Below are positions 24,144 to 32,334 of a DNA stretch of 64,000 bases, in pieces. Position 1 is the first letter of the stretch, and every line of letters begins with the position of its first letter. This DNA is from Selenomonadaceae bacterium (lineage in GTDB: Bacteria; Bacillota; Negativicutes; Selenomonadales; Selenomonadaceae): contig JAFXQM010000008.1 in NCBI GenBank assembly GCA_017527075.1, positions 143,787 through 207,786 of the forward strand. Direction: 5' to 3'. The notes beneath the pieces are model-generated. The model saw nothing but the letters and a program-made list of their open reading frames with translations. It made no database searches and was not told where the DNA came from. A program made the position numbers and the translations under genes.

Positions 24144-25883
24144 TTACGCGGAGAAAACTTTTTTGCCCTCGAAGTAGGTCGCCGCGGGTTTTGCTTCGTG
24201 AATTTCCTTTTCGGGGCAAGTCAGCACGTCTTTGTCGACAAGGAGGAAGTCCGCATATTTTCCCGTGCTGATACTGCCGCGTTCGTTCTCAAGGAACATT
24301 TGCTTGGCGACGTTGATTGTTAAAGATTCGATAGCTTGTTCGCGGGTGATAAGTTCTTCAGGCCACCACGGTTTCGACGCCTGTTCTTTATAAAAAAGAC
24401 CCGTCACCGCAATTTCCATAATGCCGAACGGATCGTCGGGGCTGCCGACCAATGCGGGAAAGTCCGAGTGTGAAGACATGACAACGCCGTTGTCGAAGTA
24501 TGATTTCATGGGGAAGCCTTTTTCGCCCATATCGCCCGGAAGACGTTCAAGCAAAAAATTTTTCAACTCGTCGCTGTTGTGGTGCCAAAGCATTCCTTCG
24601 GTGACGTAAATGTTGTGTTCTGCCATGCGCTTGTAATCCGAGGGAATGACGCCGTACACGTGCACCAGAGTATTGCGCATTTCGTCCTTGCCGCCGTTGA
24701 CGTAGGCATTGACGACGCGATTGACGCCCGCGTTGCCCATTGCGTGAATGTGCATTGTCAAGCCGTTTTCGTTCGCCTTGCGGGTAATGTCGGTCATTGC
24801 CTCTTCCGACCAGTTGATTGATCCCTGGTGCCCGTCGTTATAAACCGGTTCGATAAAGCCCGTGCCGCTTTCGACGGTGCCGTCAATGAAAAGTTTTATC
24901 CAATTCGTCTTCACGTGCGTGGAGGCGTATTTTTGAGCCTCAACAGCTTTGGGCAACGCCTCGTCGGGATTCATCCAACCTTCGATTTCGTAGGTCAAGC
25001 CCAAAACGAAATGCAAATCGCCGGCTTTGTCCATTTCTTGAGCGGCTCTGTTAAAATTGGTGTTGAAGAAATAAGTTGAGAAGCCGTCGAGGTACATCGT
25101 ATAACCTTCGGAATGTAACTGTTGCTCGATTTTCGGCATTAATCCTTTAACAACGTCGATGGAAAACAGATATTCGTTGTCAAGGAATGAACGCACGAAA
25201 GTTCCCGCTTGTTCAGAAAGATAGCCTGTGGGCGTGCCGTCAGCACCGATGGCGATTACGCCGCCGCGCATTTCTTTTTTGAGGACAGTGCCGTCCTTCG
25301 ACATGATACCCGCGTTGACAAGGGCAAGAGTATTCGCCATGCCTTTGTGACCTTCTTCGTCCGCGAAGTAAATCGGAATGTCGTCACAGATTGCGTCAAG
25401 CTGTTGGCGATAAGGAAAGTCCGGCGGGAAATTTCTGTCCCAGCCGGAGCCGAAGATAGTCTTTGCACCGGCGTCGCGAGCTTTCTTGACGGCGGCGGGG
25501 ATACTTTCCGCAAATAATTTTTCGAGCGAGTCCGACTTATCAAAAACCGTCCCGACAGCTTGAAAGGCGTGCCCCGCCGAATAATGCGCGTGACCGTTGC
25601 CGCAGCCGGGCATGACAAGACCTTTGCCGGTGTAGTCGATAACTTCAGTCTTTCCTTTCTTGATGAAAGCTTTGGCTCCCGCCTTGTTGCCGACGTAAAC
25701 GAACTTGCCGTCCTTCACCGCGAACGCCTCGACAATCTTATTGCCCTCTGACGTAAAAATTTTTCCGTAGACAACGAGGTCGGCATCGGTCTTTCCCGCC
25801 GCGAAAACTTCAACGGGAGCTGCCATTGCCAACGCCGCCAGCGACGCTGTTTTGATAAATTCTCTGCGCGTTAAGTTTGACAC
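24144..25883 (-). CDS. Tat-exported YtcJ-like amidohydrolase (AH1)
   Basis: 579 residues. Tat signal MSNLTRREFIKTASLAALAMAAP. The amidohydrolase_3 (YtcJ-like) domain follows: a small beta segment DADLVVYGKIFTSEG, the metal-binding HxH in MPGCGNGHAHY, further ligands in MHIHAMGN and SHSDFPAL, and a C-terminal ERGSISTGKYADFLLVDKDV. These enzymes hydrolyse amide or ester bonds with a metal centre. GTG 25883 follows AAGGACGTGATTTT. Second gene of the AH2-AH1 operon (12 bp gap). Substrate unknown; exported YtcJ-type enzymes are unusual in my experience. Confidence 0.85.
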   Translation of the reverse strand: MSNLTRREFIKTASLAALAMAAPVEVFAAGKTDADLVVYGKIFTSEGNKIVEAFAVKDGKFVYVGNKAGAKAFIKKGKTEVIDYTGKGLVMPGCGNGHAHYSAGHAFQAVGTVFDKSDSLEKLFAESIPAAVKKARDAGAKTIFGSGWDRNFPPDFPYRQQLDAICDDIPIYFADEEGHKGMANTLALVNAGIMSKDGTVLKKEMRGGVIAIGADGTPTGYLSEQAGTFVRSFLDNEYLFSIDVVKGLMPKIEQQLHSEGYTMYLDGFSTYFFNTNFNRAAQEMDKAGDLHFVLGLTYEIEGWMNPDEALPKAVEAQKYASTHVKTNWIKLFIDGTVESGTGFIEPVYNDGHQGSINWSEEAMTDITRKANENGLTMHIHAMGNAGVNRVVNAYVNGGKDEMRNTLVHVYGVIPSDYKRMAEHNIYVTEGMLWHHNSDELKNFLLERLPGDMGEKGFPMKSYFDNGVVMSSHSDFPALVGSPDDPFGIMEIAVTGLFYKEQASKPWWPEELITREQAIESLTINVAKQMFLENERGSISTGKYADFLLVDKDVLTCPEKEIHEAKPAATYFEGKKVFSA

Positions 25884-25895
25884 AAAATCACGTCC

Positions 25896-27638
25896 TTACA
25901 TTGAAAAAACTTTTTGACCTTCGAAGTAAGTCGCCGCGGGTTTTGCCTCGTGAATTTCTTTCACGGGGCAAGAGAGCACGTCTTTGTTGAGGAGGAGGAA
26001 GTCGGCGTATTTACCCGGGCGAATGCTGCCGCGTTCATTCTCGATGAACATTTGGTTGGCGACGTTGATTGTCAGAGCGGTGAGAGCCTGCTCGCGGGTG
26101 ATAAGTTCTTCCGTCCACCACGGCTTTGCATTTTCAGGATAATAAACGCCCGTGAGTGAAATTTCCATAATGCTGAACGGGTCGTCGGGGCTGCCGCTCA
26201 ATGCGGGATAATCCGTGTGCGAGGAAACATTAATGCCGTTGTCAAAGAATGACTTCATCGGGTAACCATGGAGTGCCATTTCTCCCCGGAATAGTTTGAG
26301 CATTTCCTCTTGCTCACTTTCGGGATTGTGATGCCAAAGCAGACCTGCGACGACCTGTATGTTATGGTCAGCCATACGCTTATAATCGGGCGCGTTGACG
26401 TTGCGCAGGTGCACAATCGCATTGCGCATTTCGTCTTTGCCGCCGTTTACGTATGCGTTGACAGCGCATTGGACAGCTTTGTTGCCCATTGCGTGAATAT
26501 GCATTGTCAAACCTTTTGCGTTGGCCTTGCGGGTTATGTCGGTAACTTCTTCTTCCGTCCAGTTGGCGATTCCTTGATGACCGTCAAGATATACCGGTTC
26601 AATAAATCCCGTGCCGCTTTCGGGTGTGCCGTCGATGAGAAGTTTAATCCATCTCGGCATTACTCGTTTGGAAGCAAATTTCTTTGCGTCGACTGCTCTC
26701 GCCAATGCCTCGTCGACATCCATCCAGCTTTCGATTTCGTAAGGCAGACCCAAAACGAAATGCAGCTTGCCGGCGTTGTCGAGCTGTTGAGCCGCCTGAT
26801 AGTAATTGGTGTTCCCGAAATAGTTGCCCCAGCCTTCGTGGTACATGGTGTACCCTTCGGAAAGCATGTGGTGTTCGATATCTGCCAAGTTGGAAAGAGC
26901 CCTGTCGAGGGAATAGAGGTTCTCATGGTCGATGAATTGCCGCACGTAGGTTTGCGCCTGTTCCGACAGAAAACCTGTGGGCGTTCCGTCCGCGCCGATT
27001 TCAATCACGCCGCCGCGAATTTCTTTCTTGAGGACGGTGCCGTCGGGTTTCATGATTCCCGCCCTGACCAGCATGGCAGTGTTCGTCAGAGCCTTGTGGC
27101 ATTCGTCGTCCAAAAAGTAAACGGGAATATCACTGCAGACGGCGTCCAACTCTTGGCGGGTCGGTATATGCGATTGGAAGCTTATGAGATTCCAGCCTTG
27201 ACCAAAGACAGTCGTTGAGCCGTTCGCGCGTGCCTTCTTGACGGTCGCGGGAAGAATTTCCGTCATGAACTTTTGCGGCGTGTCGTCCATCTCCACCATG
27301 GTGCCGACAGTCGAGAGAGCGTAACCCAACATGTAATGCGCGTGGCCGTTGCCGCAGCCGGGCATGACGAGCCCTTTGCCGGTGTGGTCGATAACTTCAG
27401 TCTTTCCTTTCTTTATAAAAGCTTGCGCGCCTTTCTTGTCGCCGACGTAAACATACTTGCCGTCCTTCACGGCGAACGCTTCGACAATCCGATTGCCCTC
27501 TGACGTAAAAATTTTTCCGTAAACCACAAGGTCGGCGTCGGTCTTTCCTGCCGCGAAAACTTCAACGGGAACCGCCATTGCCAACGCCGCCATCGACGCT
27601 GTCTTGATGAATTCCCTTCGGGTCAGTCCATCGAACAT
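25896..27638 (-). CDS. Tat-exported YtcJ-like amidohydrolase (AH2)
   Basis: 580 residues, start MFDGLTRREFIKTASMAALAMAVP. Same layout as AH1: MPGCGNGHAHY metal site, MHIHAMGN, SHTDYPAL, ERGSIRPGKYADFLLL. First gene after a clear promoter (27669-27697), with AAAGGAGGATG before ATG 27638. Upstream DNA through the first codons is nearly the same as that of AH3, showing that promoter and gene were duplicated together. Probable role: periplasmic hydrolysis of amides or related esters together with AH1. Confidence 0.85.
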   Translation of the reverse strand: MFDGLTRREFIKTASMAALAMAVPVEVFAAGKTDADLVVYGKIFTSEGNRIVEAFAVKDGKYVYVGDKKGAQAFIKKGKTEVIDHTGKGLVMPGCGNGHAHYMLGYALSTVGTMVEMDDTPQKFMTEILPATVKKARANGSTTVFGQGWNLISFQSHIPTRQELDAVCSDIPVYFLDDECHKALTNTAMLVRAGIMKPDGTVLKKEIRGGVIEIGADGTPTGFLSEQAQTYVRQFIDHENLYSLDRALSNLADIEHHMLSEGYTMYHEGWGNYFGNTNYYQAAQQLDNAGKLHFVLGLPYEIESWMDVDEALARAVDAKKFASKRVMPRWIKLLIDGTPESGTGFIEPVYLDGHQGIANWTEEEVTDITRKANAKGLTMHIHAMGNKAVQCAVNAYVNGGKDEMRNAIVHLRNVNAPDYKRMADHNIQVVAGLLWHHNPESEQEEMLKLFRGEMALHGYPMKSFFDNGINVSSHTDYPALSGSPDDPFSIMEISLTGVYYPENAKPWWTEELITREQALTALTINVANQMFIENERGSIRPGKYADFLLLNKDVLSCPVKEIHEAKPAATYFEGQKVFSM

Positions 27639-27668
27639 AAGGACATCCTCCTTTCAAACATACAGCAA

Positions 27669-27697
27669 ATTTTACAGGAAAGCCGCCTGCAAGTCAA
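27669..27697 (-). promoter_or_regulatory. Promoter of AH2-AH1
   Basis: Minus strand TTGACT (27692-27697), 17 bp, TAAAAT (27669-27674). The spacer begins TGC and ends CCTG, matching the AH3 promoter. The -35 directly follows the T7 tract of the preceding terminator. Confidence 0.8.
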
Positions 27698-27728
27698 AAA
27701 AATTGACGACGAAAATTTTCGCCGCCAA
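27694..27728 (-). terminator. Terminator of AH3-DUF3089 operon
   Basis: Minus strand TTGGCGGCGAAAA (27728-27716) pairs fully (with G-U) with TTTTCGTCGTCAA (27715-27703), followed by TTTTTTT, the last T merging with the -35 TTGACT of the next operon. A second hairpin (TTGCCGA-cgac-TCGGCAA) lies just upstream. Confidence 0.8.
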
Positions 27729-27753
27729 TCATTTTGCCGAGTCGTCGGCAAGT

Positions 27754-28770
27754 TTATTTCGCATTCCTTTTATAAGCCGCAACTCTCTTGGCCACATTGT
27801 CCTTGATGTTGTTGTAGTAAAGAGCATAATCGCTTTCGTGATAGCTGTCGGGTCCGAAAATCGTGGTGTAGGATACGGGGGCTACGATCTTGGTCGTTGT
27901 AATTACCACGCCACGTTTCAGATTTATCCGGGCGTCTGCGGCATGGGGGACGATTTCAAGTTTTCCGTCTTTCTCGTTGTAAATGTAGCCGCCCAAATTT
28001 TCCTCCGCCGAAGCGTAGGTTTCGTCTCGTTTCCAGTTTAAGGGATTGATGCTGATTGCGCCCGGCAGAACGACGATATTTTTCTTATCCGCGTTTGCGG
28101 CTCCCTCGGTGTTCCAAGATATGATGACGCCTGTATCATCGGCTTTTTCGGCGAATTTGAGGTGCGGGTTTGCTTTGAGATAATCCTCGGTTATCGAATA
28201 GCCGATAACGTAGGCGGCAACCATGCGATTCAGATATTCGGAATGAGCCTTCATGTATTCGGCAAGCACAAAGCTCTGCATCATTGAGCCCTGAGAATGT
28301 CCCGCAAGAATGAAAGGTCGTCCGCCGTTTAAATTTTTAAAGTAGTAGTCGAGTGCCGCAAAGACATCTGTTTTGGGAACACTGCCGAAGGCGTCATTCA
28401 AATCCTTTCCCGTAAGTTTGCTTGCGAAGACCATATTGAGTTGCCTGTAAAAAGGCGCGAAAACATTCGTGGAATCCTCGTAAGCCGTCCCCTGCATAAG
28501 ATAGGTGTATTGCGCGGGCTCTCTCATAGACTTTTCGTTAATGTCGGCGAACATCGGCGCGCCTTCGGAATCGTCGATATATTCGGTGGGGTAAATGTAT
28601 ACGGTATCGACGTCCTTTGTTACTTCGGGCTGTCGCAACCAATTATTTTTGTCGGAGTAATCGACGGGCGCAACTGCTGCTTTGCCATCGTTGCCGCAAC
28701 CCGCCACGACGAATCCAATTGCCGCCGCTGATGTCAGCTTGATGAATTCTCTGCGTGTCAAGTTTGACAC
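27754..28770 (-). CDS. Tat lipoprotein alpha/beta hydrolase, DUF3089 type
   Basis: 338 residues. Signal MSNLTRREFIKLTSAAAIGFVVAGC combines a twin-arginine motif with a lipobox (VAGC), so it is probably a Tat-exported lipoprotein. The domain has the serine elbow AGHSQGSMM and early segments DTVYIYPTEY and FAPFYRQLNM typical of DUF3089 lipases/esterases. Unrelated in fold subgroup to the type-B esterases, but its first 60 nt of coding sequence match theirs. GTG 28770 has the same leader (AAGGACGTGATTTT) as AH1. Second gene of the AH3 operon. Confidence 0.8.
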   Translation of the reverse strand: MSNLTRREFIKLTSAAAIGFVVAGCGNDGKAAVAPVDYSDKNNWLRQPEVTKDVDTVYIYPTEYIDDSEGAPMFADINEKSMREPAQYTYLMQGTAYEDSTNVFAPFYRQLNMVFASKLTGKDLNDAFGSVPKTDVFAALDYYFKNLNGGRPFILAGHSQGSMMQSFVLAEYMKAHSEYLNRMVAAYVIGYSITEDYLKANPHLKFAEKADDTGVIISWNTEGAANADKKNIVVLPGAISINPLNWKRDETYASAEENLGGYIYNEKDGKLEIVPHAADARINLKRGVVITTTKIVAPVSYTTIFGPDSYHESDYALYYNNIKDNVAKRVAAYKRNAK

Positions 28771-28782
28771 AAAATCACGTCC

Positions 28783-30531
28783 TTACATTGAGAAAACTTT
28801 TTTGCCCTCGAAGTAGGTCGCCGCAGGTTTTGCGGTGTGAATTTCTTTCACGGGACAAGTGAGCACGTCTTTGTTGACGAGAAGGAAGTCGGCGTATTTG
28901 CCGGGGCGGATACTGCCGCGTTCGTTCTCAAGGAACATTTGCCGGGCGCAACCAATTGTCAGAGCCGTGAGAGCCTGTTCGCGGGTGATAAGTTCTTCCG
29001 TCCACCACGGCGCGCCGCTTTCAAAGTAACAGACGCCCGTAAGTGCAATTTCCATAATGCCGAACGGATCGTCGGGGCTGTTGCTCAGCGCGGGATAATC
29101 CGTGTGTAAAGACACGGGGACGCCGTTATCGAAGAACGACTTCATGGGATAACCTTCGTAAGCCATTTTTCCGGGGAGAATGGTTTTGAGTTCCTCGGCG
29201 ATTTCGTTGGAGTTGTGATGCCAAAGCATTCCGGAGGTGACGTAAATATTGTTGTCAGCCATGCGCTTATAATCGGGCTCGTTGACGTTGCGCAAGTGGA
29301 CAATCGTATTGCGCATTTCGGGCTTGCCGCCGTTTATGTATGCATTGACGACGCGATTGACGCCCGCGTTGCCCAGAGCGTGTATGTGCATGGTCACGCC
29401 GCTCGCATTCGCCCTGCGAGTGATGTCGGTTATTTCTTCTTCCGTCCAGTTGACAATGCCCTGGTGTCCGTCGAGATAAAGCGGGTCAATGAAACCCGTG
29501 CCGCTTTCAACCGTGCCGTCCATGAAGAGTTTAATCCAGTTCGCTTTTACCTTCGAGGAATTAAATTTCTTGACGGCGGCGGCTTGAGCCAATTTCTCGT
29601 CAAGATTCATCCAGCTGTCGATTTCGCAGGTGAAGCCCAAAACAAAATTCATGTCGCCGCTCTTGTCGAAGCGTTGAGCCGCCCGATAATAAACGTCGTT
29701 GAAGAAATAAGTTGAGTAGCCGTCGAGATACATCGTGTACCCTTCGGACAACAGCTGCTCTTGAATTTTTTTCAGGACTGCTTTTGCCGCGTCGACGGTA
29801 AAGAGGCTGTCGTTGTCCAGGAAGGAGCGCACATAAGTTGAGGCTTGCTCTTTAAGAAGACCCGTGGGCTTGCCGTCGGAGCCAATGACAATTTCGCCGC
29901 CGCGAATGTCGTCCGCTTTTTTGAGTACGGTGCCGTCTTCCGCCATGACGCCTGCGCGGACAAGCAAAAGGGTATTGACCAGTGCCTTATGATTTTCCTC
30001 GTCGGCGAAGTAAAGCGGAATATCACTGCAGATGGCGTCCAGCTGTTGGCGGGTCGGCATATTGTTCTTGAATGTTTGGAACTCCCAGCCCATGCCGTAT
30101 ACAACTTTCGCGCCCGATTCTCTCGCCTGCTTGACGGTGGAGGGAACAATTTCCGTCAAAAATTTTTCCACGTCGTCATCATAACCAATCATCGTGCCGA
30201 TTGATTGCACGGCGAAGGCGGACAAGTAATGAGCGTGGCCGTTGCCGCAGCCTGGCATGACGAGCCCCTTGCCGGTGTAGTCGATAACTTCAGTCTTTCC
30301 TTTTTTGATGAAAGCTTTGGCTCCCGCCTTGTTGCCGACGTAAACGAACTTGCCGTCCTTCACGGCGAACGCCTCGGCGATTCGATTGTTTTCGGACGTA
30401 AAAATTTTTCCGTAGACAACCAAATCGGCGTCGGTTTTTCCTGCCGCGAAAACTTCAACGGGAACTGCCATCGCCAACGCCGCCATCGACGCTGTCTTGA
30501 TGAATTCCCTTCGGGTCAGTCCATTGAACAT
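28783..30531 (-). CDS. Tat-exported YtcJ-like amidohydrolase (AH3)
   Basis: 582 residues. Starts MFNGLTRREFIKTASM; metal motifs MPGCGNGHAHY, MHIHALGN, LHTDYPAL; C-terminal ERGSIRPGKYADFLLV. Paralogue of AH1 and AH2, with the most changes around residues 110-150. GGAGGATGTCCTT precedes ATG 30531, identical to AH2. The stop codon lies 12 bp before the DUF3089 gene, as in the AH2-AH1 pair, so both operons began as amidohydrolase plus second gene. LHTDYP in place of SHSDFP is the only odd motif change. Confidence 0.85.
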   Translation of the reverse strand: MFNGLTRREFIKTASMAALAMAVPVEVFAAGKTDADLVVYGKIFTSENNRIAEAFAVKDGKFVYVGNKAGAKAFIKKGKTEVIDYTGKGLVMPGCGNGHAHYLSAFAVQSIGTMIGYDDDVEKFLTEIVPSTVKQARESGAKVVYGMGWEFQTFKNNMPTRQQLDAICSDIPLYFADEENHKALVNTLLLVRAGVMAEDGTVLKKADDIRGGEIVIGSDGKPTGLLKEQASTYVRSFLDNDSLFTVDAAKAVLKKIQEQLLSEGYTMYLDGYSTYFFNDVYYRAAQRFDKSGDMNFVLGFTCEIDSWMNLDEKLAQAAAVKKFNSSKVKANWIKLFMDGTVESGTGFIDPLYLDGHQGIVNWTEEEITDITRRANASGVTMHIHALGNAGVNRVVNAYINGGKPEMRNTIVHLRNVNEPDYKRMADNNIYVTSGMLWHHNSNEIAEELKTILPGKMAYEGYPMKSFFDNGVPVSLHTDYPALSNSPDDPFGIMEIALTGVCYFESGAPWWTEELITREQALTALTIGCARQMFLENERGSIRPGKYADFLLVNKDVLTCPVKEIHTAKPAATYFEGKKVFSM

Positions 30532-30562
30532 AAGGACATCCTCCTTTCAAACATGCGAGCAC

Positions 30563-30591
30563 AGTTTACAGAAAATCCTTCGGCAAGTCAA
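30563..30591 (-). promoter_or_regulatory. Promoter of AH3-DUF3089
   Basis: Minus strand TTGACT (30586-30591), 17 bp, TAAACT (30563-30568). Homologous to the AH2 promoter (shared TTGACTTGC...CTGTAAA). Confidence 0.75.
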
Positions 30592-30635
30592 AGTTTTCTT
30601 TTTTTTTCTACAGTGATTATGCCGCGCCGATTGTC

Positions 30636-30658
30636 CAACTCCTAACTCCTAACTGAAC
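30636..30658. repeat. Heptad repeat locus E
   Basis: On the minus strand, immediately after stop codon TGA (30659): GTTCAGTTAGGAG, TTAGGAGTTG. Two heptads in the same frame and context as loci A, B and C. Confidence 0.75.
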
Positions 30659-31030
30659 TCAGTCGCCGTGGAGGATGAGGTGAACCATCTGCCCCATCTC
30701 GGATTTGTCGGAATAACGTTGCGGCGGGCGACGCGAATCATTTGTCTCCAGCACGGCGCGCGTGTCATAGGAAAGAATCTTCGACGACAAAATTTCGTAG
30801 ACGCGGCTCGTGTGAGTGATTCGCACGTCGTAGGTGTACATGCGGTTGAAGCCCGCCTTGATGACCGCCATCTGAACCGTGAAGACTTTATCGTCCTCGG
30901 AGCTCACGGAGTCGGCGTCGTAGTAGTAGCCGGTGTCGCCCATGGCGTCGATGAACTTTAAATTTTCCGCCGCGCATGTCGAGCCGTTCAAAATAAAAAT
31001 CGCCGCGAGGAGCGCAAAAAATTTTTTCAT
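30659..31030 (-). CDS. Small secreted protein of unknown function
   Basis: 123 residues. Sec signal MKKFFALLAAIFILNGSTCA, then ENLKFIDAMGDTGYYYDADSVSSEDDKVF..., a pattern seen in many short exported proteins of anaerobic Firmicutes with a D-x-G-YYYD box. No known function. ATG 31030 overlaps the stop of the DUF218 gene (ATGA), which fixes the start over the upstream ATG 31054. Last gene of the CNNM-def-DUF218 operon. Confidence 0.7.
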   Translation of the reverse strand: MKKFFALLAAIFILNGSTCAAENLKFIDAMGDTGYYYDADSVSSEDDKVFTVQMAVIKAGFNRMYTYDVRITHTSRVYEILSSKILSYDTRAVLETNDSRRPPQRYSDKSEMGQMVHLILHGD

Positions 31031-31791
31031 ACTCCGAAAACCTCCGTGACGCATGTGCGCAAAAGTTCCTGCAGAACCGTCACGTTCAAAAGCAATGCTT
31101 CGGCTTGCGGGCGCAGCTTGGTGTAGTGGAAGGTCGGATTGTGCGCGACGGTAAAATCGGTCGGGTAAGCAATGGGCTTGAGGCGATTGAGATTGAACGC
31201 GAGCATTGCGCGATTCATGTGAAAGGCACTCGTCACGAGCAGCGGCTTTGCAAAATTATTGTCGCGCAAAATTTTTGTGGAGTAGCGGGCGTTTTGAGTG
31301 GTGTTGACGCTCTTGGTCTCGGTCAAAATTTTTTCTTCGGGCACGCCGAGCGATTTTAAAACTCTGGCGGAAATTTCTGCCTCCGCGCCCGAATCACTGT
31401 AGACTTGTCCGCCGCTGACGAGAATCGGAACGTTCAACATTTTTTGCAGACGGACGGCAGTCAAAAGTCTGTTGGCGGGGCTGGCGCACAGTGCACCCAC
31501 TCCGTCGACGTCGGGCACCTGACTTATCGCGCCACCGCCGAGCAAGACGATGACATCCGCGCCTGAAGTTTCGACCTGCGCGGGCGGCGTGTGCATTTCT
31601 TCGAGCCAACCCATCAGCCGTTCGGCGACCAAACTCGTGCACAGCAAATAAAAAATCAGCGTGAAGAATAAAACCGCCGCGGAAAGTTTCCTGCTGACTT
31701 TGAACAACTTGACGCACAGCGCGAGCAGCAGGAGGATAAAAATTCCCGGCGGCAGAATCCAACTCGCTCCGAATTTCAAAAAGTAAATCAA
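31027..31791 (-). CDS. YdcF/ElyC-family (DUF218) membrane protein
   Basis: 254 residues. Two N-terminal membrane helices (about residues 8-30 and 36-58), then the DUF218 domain with VIVLLGGGAI, ILVSGGQVYSDSGAEAE, and TETKSVNTTQNARYSTKIL, all family hallmarks. Relatives include ElyC and SanA of E. coli, which affect envelope polysaccharide precursors and vancomycin resistance. Start is TTG 31791 with AAGGGTGAT overlapping the def stop. Part of the operon with def. Confidence 0.8.
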   Translation of the reverse strand: MIYFLKFGASWILPPGIFILLLLALCVKLFKVSRKLSAAVLFFTLIFYLLCTSLVAERLMGWLEEMHTPPAQVETSGADVIVLLGGGAISQVPDVDGVGALCASPANRLLTAVRLQKMLNVPILVSGGQVYSDSGAEAEISARVLKSLGVPEEKILTETKSVNTTQNARYSTKILRDNNFAKPLLVTSAFHMNRAMLAFNLNRLKPIAYPTDFTVAHNPTFHYTKLRPQAEALLLNVTVLQELLRTCVTEVFGV

Positions 31792-31797
31792 AGAAAA

Positions 31798-32274
31798 TCA
31801 CCCTTGCTTATTGTCCCGTTTTCCTTTGGTGATGTTGGTGGCAATGTCGATGAAAAGTCGTCCGTCCAGGTGGTCAATTTCGTGCTGAATGCAGCGGGCG
31901 AGGAGTCCTTCCGCCTCCAAAGTTTTTTTCTTGCCGAAGCGGCTGATGTATTCGACGCGAATTTTTTCCGCGCGCTCCACGTCGCCGAACAGGTCGGGGC
32001 AAGAAAGGCAGCCTTCGTTGTCGACGACGGAACCTTCGCGGTGAGTGATGACCGGATTAATCATGTCGTAACGATTTTTTTTATCCACGTCGACGACGAC
32101 CGCGCGAATCGATTCACCGATTTGCGGCGCGGCCAATCCCACGCCCTCGCCGGCGTACATTGTCTCCGCCATGTCGTCCAAAAGTTTTCTCAGGCGTTTG
32201 GTAATTTTCTCGACGGGTTCGGAAACTTTTTTCAAGACGGGGTCGCCCGCCTTTTTTATCTCAAGCAGTGCCAT
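31798..32274 (-). CDS. def: Peptide deformylase
   Basis: 158 residues, normal length. Removes the formyl group from the initiator methionine of new proteins. All three motifs are visible: GVGLAAPQIG, EGCLSCP and QHEIDHLDG (Cys and two His bind the metal, Glu catalyses). GGAGGATGACTT precedes ATG 32274. Downstream of the CNNM transporter gene on the same strand. Ordinary housekeeping gene. Confidence 0.95.
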   Translation of the reverse strand: MALLEIKKAGDPVLKKVSEPVEKITKRLRKLLDDMAETMYAGEGVGLAAPQIGESIRAVVVDVDKKNRYDMINPVITHREGSVVDNEGCLSCPDLFGDVERAEKIRVEYISRFGKKKTLEAEGLLARCIQHEIDHLDGRLFIDIATNITKGKRDNKQG

Positions 32275-32334
32275 AAGTCATCCTCCATAAAAAATTTTTC
32301 TCCGATAAAAATTTCGACGCGCCACAAACTTTTC

